Positions 59,039 through 64,000 of a stretch of DNA of 64,000 bases are shown piece after piece. The notes beneath the pieces were generated by a model. That model saw only the letters and a list, made by a program, of their open reading frames with translations. It did no database searches and was not told the DNA's origin. Each line of letters opens with the position of its first letter. Position 1 is the first letter of the stretch. The DNA comes from Antennarius striatus (lineage: Eukaryota; Chordata; Actinopteri; Lophiiformes; Antennariidae), in the NCBI RefSeq assembly GCF_040054535.1, contig NC_090789.1, positions 6,118,697 through 6,182,696 of the forward strand, read 5' to 3'. Made by a program: the position numbers and the translations under genes.

Positions 59039-59646
59039 GGCTATACACACGCAGAGGGAGATTTCTCACGCCGACCAAACTGGGGAATAGATTCCAGAGA
59101 AAGACACCCCCTACCCTCAACCACCCCCACCCCCTTTGATGTTTGAAGGTAAAGGGATGACTGCTTGTTATCAGTGTGAAGGCATGTGGTTCTTTGGATT
59201 CAGAGTGTGCTATGATAAATTCTTTGATGATTGACACACACACCCTCTCTCTCATTAATCACAGTTTATATCGCCACTCATTCAGTCCTTAAACTGATAG
59301 AAAAGTCAAAGGTGCAGACCTGTGTGTGTTTCACTCATACAAAGGACTGCACATCTTTTTAAATGTGGATTCTTCTTCACATACATTCACTTGAGCAGGA
59401 CCTGTCTTACCTCTTCCTTTTACCTCTTTCAGGTTCCAGTCTCATTTCTATCCTCCTATGAAGTCCCCCATTATGGGGTGACAGGAGCTGGTTTACATTA
59501 ACCCTCAACACCACAAGAAGAAGGGGGAGAGGAAGCTGCACTGGCACACACACACACAGGCACAAGGAGATCTGCATGTCTGGTTTCCATTAGAGCTAAT
59601 TATGTGTGTTTCATCTCAACCTGAGGCAATGAGTGCATGTAGGTGT

Positions 59647-59753
<107 letters not shown>

Positions 59754-59875
59754 AGAGTTCTCTACTGCTTTTGAATCATAGATCTAAAATCAAGACAATC
59801 GGTACCTGAGACAACACTTTGGATATCAGTGCAATCCTCATCTTCACATAAGTGTGCTTTATTTGATATGTAGTT

Positions 59876-59997
59876 CATACATTCATTCATTCATTCATTC
59901 ATTCATTCATTCATTCATTCATTCATTCATTCATTCATTCATTCATTCATTCATTCATTCATTCATTCATTCGTTCATTCGTTCGTTCATTCATTCA
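59876..59997. repeat. (ATTC)n array
   Basis: About 30 ATTC units with a few GTTC variants at the right end, followed by a SINE-like 3' remnant (about 60000-60060). Confidence 0.98.
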
Positions 59998-60099
59998 TCT
60001 TCCTGACTGTTTATTCCAGTTTTGCAGGTCACAGGGGTTGCTGGAGCTTATCCCAACTCGTATATAGTTTAAATTGTGAGTATATTTATGATCATATAC

Positions 60100-61600
60100 A
60101 GTGTGTTTCATCTCAACCTGAGGCAGTGAGTGCATGTAGGTGTCAGTGTGTGTGTGTGTGGTTAATTATAATTTTCCAAAGAGTGTAGTGTGAAATCGTG
60201 TAATTGTGATTTGATATTGACTACATATGATGGAATCAGGACAACATTTTAAGGGCAGATTGGCTCTTTATGTATGAGTGAACAGCTGAAGCATAAAGAG
60301 CATCTGACTCATCATGAGGTGTATCACTGAAGTTGTGAAATTGGTTGCTCAACATATTTTGCAGCTCTGAAGGGAGCTCTCTGATGTGATAAAATAAATC
60401 TGTTGACATCAAATGGGAACCAATCCCATGCCAGAGACCAAAGCTCAGGACATCCAGACATCTTTACCATAAATTCTGATTATTTTTAAAACCTCTACAA
60501 CTTAATGGAAGCATAAATCCTTGGAATCGCCCTCCAATGACTGGCCGGAGAAGGTTTGAGCCTGTAAAAGAGTTCTTTGGACTCCAATCATTGTACATCT
60601 TAGTAAAAGTAATAAGGCAAGGATTTGGCAGTGCTGCCAGTCATTTGAAGAAGGACATTACTCAGTAAAGTCAGGGGCCTTGTTAAAGCAGGAAGGAATA
60701 CAATGACAGAAGAGTGACAGAAAGGAAGTGATGTCTAAAACTGGCCCAGAAAAATAATGAGCTCACACACGCACATTCCCTGAGGACGGTGCCAACTGCA
60801 CCTATCACTCCTGACCTCTGATCCATCAAACTGACCCCATCCCCAGAATACAGCGACCCCCAGCTGGACCACGAGCCGTCACATTCACCGCCACAAAGTG
60901 CCCACTCAGTTTGCTAATGCCTCTCAGATGAATGGTTAGAGGAAGCATAAAAAAGAGAGAAGGGATTGTGGGGAATGGGGAAGGGAGGATTTACGTATGA
61001 TTGCAAGAGTAAGTTTGTGAAAAAGAGCAAGATGACAAACAGGTTGGAGACAGAGGAAGAAAAGAGGGTAGGACGGAGGGAGCAAATTTATATGAATCCT
61101 CTCAGCGCTCCTGCCCCGGGGCTGTTTGTCCTGCAGATTGAGTTAAGCTCAAGCCTCTTCCAACTCTCCACATACCAGACAATATCACGGTGACCCCCTC
61201 TTTACAAATATAAACATACACGCTTTATCAAAGATCAGCATGGTCCATTCATGGTCTCTTTCTCCTAACTTAATTACTGCAAACTTATACAAAGTTCCTT
61301 TATTGGACTTGAACTGTTTGAATATCTAATTTTAGTTTAAAATGAGGACCTTCAGGGGGTCTACTGATGAAGATTGGAAGGTGCTTTTCCATGTTTACCC
61401 TGTGAAACCCACACTAGCTCTTTTATCATGCATAGATGGACTATGGGGAGAAGCCCCAAGGTTATGCACAACACAGTGTGTGTTATTTCTACAGAGAGAG
61501 CATTGTCTAACTCAACACAGGTCCATTCACAATGATGGGAGTGAGGCTTTCAACGGATAAATGTATGTTTCTTCATTATGTTAATAGTAGAGAGGATTGT
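60100..61600. other. Gene-free interval
   Basis: No coding exon recognised. 60400-60700 is non-repetitive and of mixed composition, a possible conserved non-coding element. Confidence 0.35.
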
Positions 61601-61624
61601 CCAACTCGGCACAGTTTCATCTGA

Positions 61625-61839
61625 AACACACACACACACTCACGCACACACACACACACACACACACACGCACGCATGCACACACACACACGCATGCACG
61701 CACGCACACAGTGAGAGGGTTGCATCATTCTGCATTATATAAAGTTTTTCAGCTTTCCTCTTTTGAAAGCAGAAACCAGAGCTCAGCCGTAGTTTACTGG
61801 CGTTCTGAGGGCTCCTGTCATAAGTTTAAAATGCATGCA

Positions 61840-61888
<49 letters not shown>

Positions 61889-61918
61889 AAGCGCACACAC
61901 ATGCACACACAAGGGTAG
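61625..61918. repeat. (CA)n and (GT)n microsatellites
   Basis: CA/GCAC run at 61625-61710 and GT run at about 61842-61886 in inverted arrangement. Confidence 0.95.
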
Positions 61919-62781
61919 AAGGATTTGGCAGTAAGAACAACTCCAGCCTCCGTGTTGGTCTAAGAGGAGCCGTGTTGGGAGAGAAACAGACGTTGAAATC
62001 TTCCCTCTGGTGTTCACTGTGGGGTGGTCTCTCCTTCTCCACCTTCATTTTTTGCTCCCTCTTCAATCTCGATGCCTCTCTAACTTTGAGGTGGTCGGTT
62101 TCTGTCTTTCCATCTCCGATGCCTCCACCTCTCCCTCCCTCCTCTTCGTGTCTCCATTTATCATATAATCTCCTTCTCTCTGTTTAATATTTCCCCTCTC
62201 TCATTTCCTTCTCTTCATTCAAGCTCCCCCTTTTGTTTACTTCCACTCACAAATACAATAACACTCCTCATGCCTAGCAATGTAGTCACCAAAAGTGTAC
62301 ATATGGTTCTGCAGAGTTACTGTGTATACGAAAAGAGAGAGAAAACTCCACTGAGACAAAGAAAAAGATGTCGGGACTGAAAGAAAACACAGTCTTGCTG
62401 ATGTAGTCACTATCACAAGCCAACTTTTTTCCAAACTAATTATGACCCATATCAGCCTGTGTCTGTGTTTTTTCACATTGCAAAATATGAAAGCATCATG
62501 TTTTCCTTTCTTTCTGTTGTTTCTTTGTGTCTCCCTCTTGTTCTCTCCCTCCCAGAAGGTGTTGGCTGCGTGATTTTATAAGCCTGGCATTTGGTGTCAC
62601 ATAAACCATTTGCATGGTGTGTTTTTTTTCTAGGACTTGTTAAAGAGGCCTAAATGCCCTATAATTCTCATCCTTTGGCTGCTTGGGAAGGTTTGTACCA
62701 GCCTCAAAGACAATAAACACACAGTCACGCAAACACACTCAACTCACATAAGAGTCCTGGCATACAACAAACAGGAGTTAG

Positions 62782-62892
<111 letters not shown>

Positions 62893-63039
62893 CTGTGTGT
62901 GCGAATGAGCGCACAGGCTGTCGGGAGTTTAAAAAGTTTCATCTGGAGAACATTAGAGGTACAGTGTTTAAGTGAACAGGTCCGTTACCTTCGGCCACAG
63001 AAACCTCAGAGGACGCACTGCCAAGCCCCAAAAAAGACA

Positions 63040-63057
63040 CACACACACACCCACACA

Positions 63058-63137
<80 letters not shown>

Positions 63138-63177
63138 CGCACACACGCACACACGAACACACGCACACACACAAACA
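63040..63177. repeat. (CA)n microsatellite
   Basis: About 65 CA units with GCAC variants. Facing the GT array at 62782, it forms a large potential hairpin with a 150-bp spacer. Confidence 0.97.
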
Positions 63178-64000
63178 CCAGAGAATGAGGACAGTACAAG
63201 AGAGCTGGTAAATAATTTTACAAAAGTAAGCTGTAACAAAACGCTGATCAAACAGAAAGCATCTCACACTATGACGGAGGTTGTAATATGAACACATGTT
63301 AATTAGCAGAACAGAACAGATACAAAAAACCTGCTATTAGAAGGTGGGTCTGATGTGAAATTAGAAGGAGGGGAAGCATTTTGTCTGAATGAAGTTATTT
63401 AGCTTAGAACTGGCCACACATGAGCAGCACCTGCTTGCTCTAACGCAAAATCCAAACACAAATGTCATATGAAAGGTTAAGGAAATGATACTGAATTATG
63501 AAGCAACTTTTGATCAAATTCAGTGTGAAATCCTCCAAAGTAAGGTCATTTATTTACTCTATCACAAATATACTCCCTGTTTATTATGGGTTTCCATAAT
63601 GACCCAGAGTCCTGCTCCTAAACTGAGATATTAATGGCCAATATGGATGAATTTGTAGAGTCTTATGTTTTATTAAGTTTTGCTTTTATTGTGTGTTCTT
63701 CCCAGATTTTATGGATCTAAGGCTAAAAACCTAAGGAGTTGGCAAAGGAAGTGGACCCTCCCCCCAAAGCACATTTACACTCACACAGACTGAAACCTGA
63801 GCTACAGGAAGTGGTCCTGCACAGCATCTTGTCAGAGCAGACAAATTATTCACCATTTGAAAAATGCACCTTTTTTCCTCCTCTCCTATATTTTTCCTCC
63901 TCCCCCTCTGTTCTCTCCCTGTCCTCTCCCCTCCATTTATTGTTTTCATTTCTCGTCCTCCGGAGAGGAGTCAACAAGACAAAAAGCCCTGCTACCTGTG

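Noticed and set aside
61342-61560. 72-codon open frame that might be an hdac9 exon
   Set aside because: No recognisable HDAC9 motif and no convincing splice sites; length is within chance for this DNA.

Overview
The window is nuclear DNA from a bony fish, almost certainly a teleost. Three things support this: spliced vertebrate genes, an alpha-1,3-fucosyltransferase cluster of fish type, and dense fish-type repeats (RTE, L2/CR1-like, Ty3/Gypsy, hAT, PIF/Harbinger-like and piggyBac elements, tRNA-derived SINEs, very long CA, ATCT and GA arrays). The species cannot be told from the sequence.

Left part, about 1-33.5 kb: a fast-evolving tandem cluster of GT10 alpha-1,3-fucosyltransferase (FUT9-like) genes buried in transposons. 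There are three intact single-coding-exon genes (8372-9463, 20640-21731, 30225-31325, all +). There are also a truncated pseudogene (33042-33478), an isolated 5' relic (13378-13432) and an isolated 3' relic (31403-31435). Genes 1 and 2 are about 98% identical and sit in a segmental duplication that also carries an LTR and a mariner-like MITE at the same sites. Gene 3 is older but shares a converted patch with the other two. Around them lie nested elements: an RTE copy inside an older LINE, a Harbinger-like element inside a solo LTR, and a nearly complete Gypsy element with a SINE-like insert and a deleted integrase core.

Middle and right part, about 34-57.4 kb: four genes, all on +, in an order conserved among vertebrates: tmem196 (5 coding exons), polr1f/twistnb (4 coding exons, one GC-AG intron), ferd3l (single exon, bHLH) and twist1 (single coding exon plus a 3' UTR intron). 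As I recall, the human 7p21 block has the same genes in the same relative orientation. The long gene-poor gaps around ferd3l and twist1 (41-53 kb and 57-64 kb) fit regulatory landscapes of developmental bHLH genes. They hold microsatellites and one complete but decayed piggyBac element (47910-51071) with TTAA ends, terminal repeats, a probable transposase intron and an internal 351-bp triplication.

How the genes relate: the fucosyltransferases would act in the Golgi on glycan chains. tmem196 encodes a small four-pass membrane protein, polr1f an RNA polymerase I subunit, and ferd3l and twist1 bHLH transcription factors of neural floor plate and of mesoderm/neural crest. The fucosyltransferase cluster and the bHLH block are neighbours, not a functional operon. 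No known rRNA, functional tRNA or CRISPR is present.
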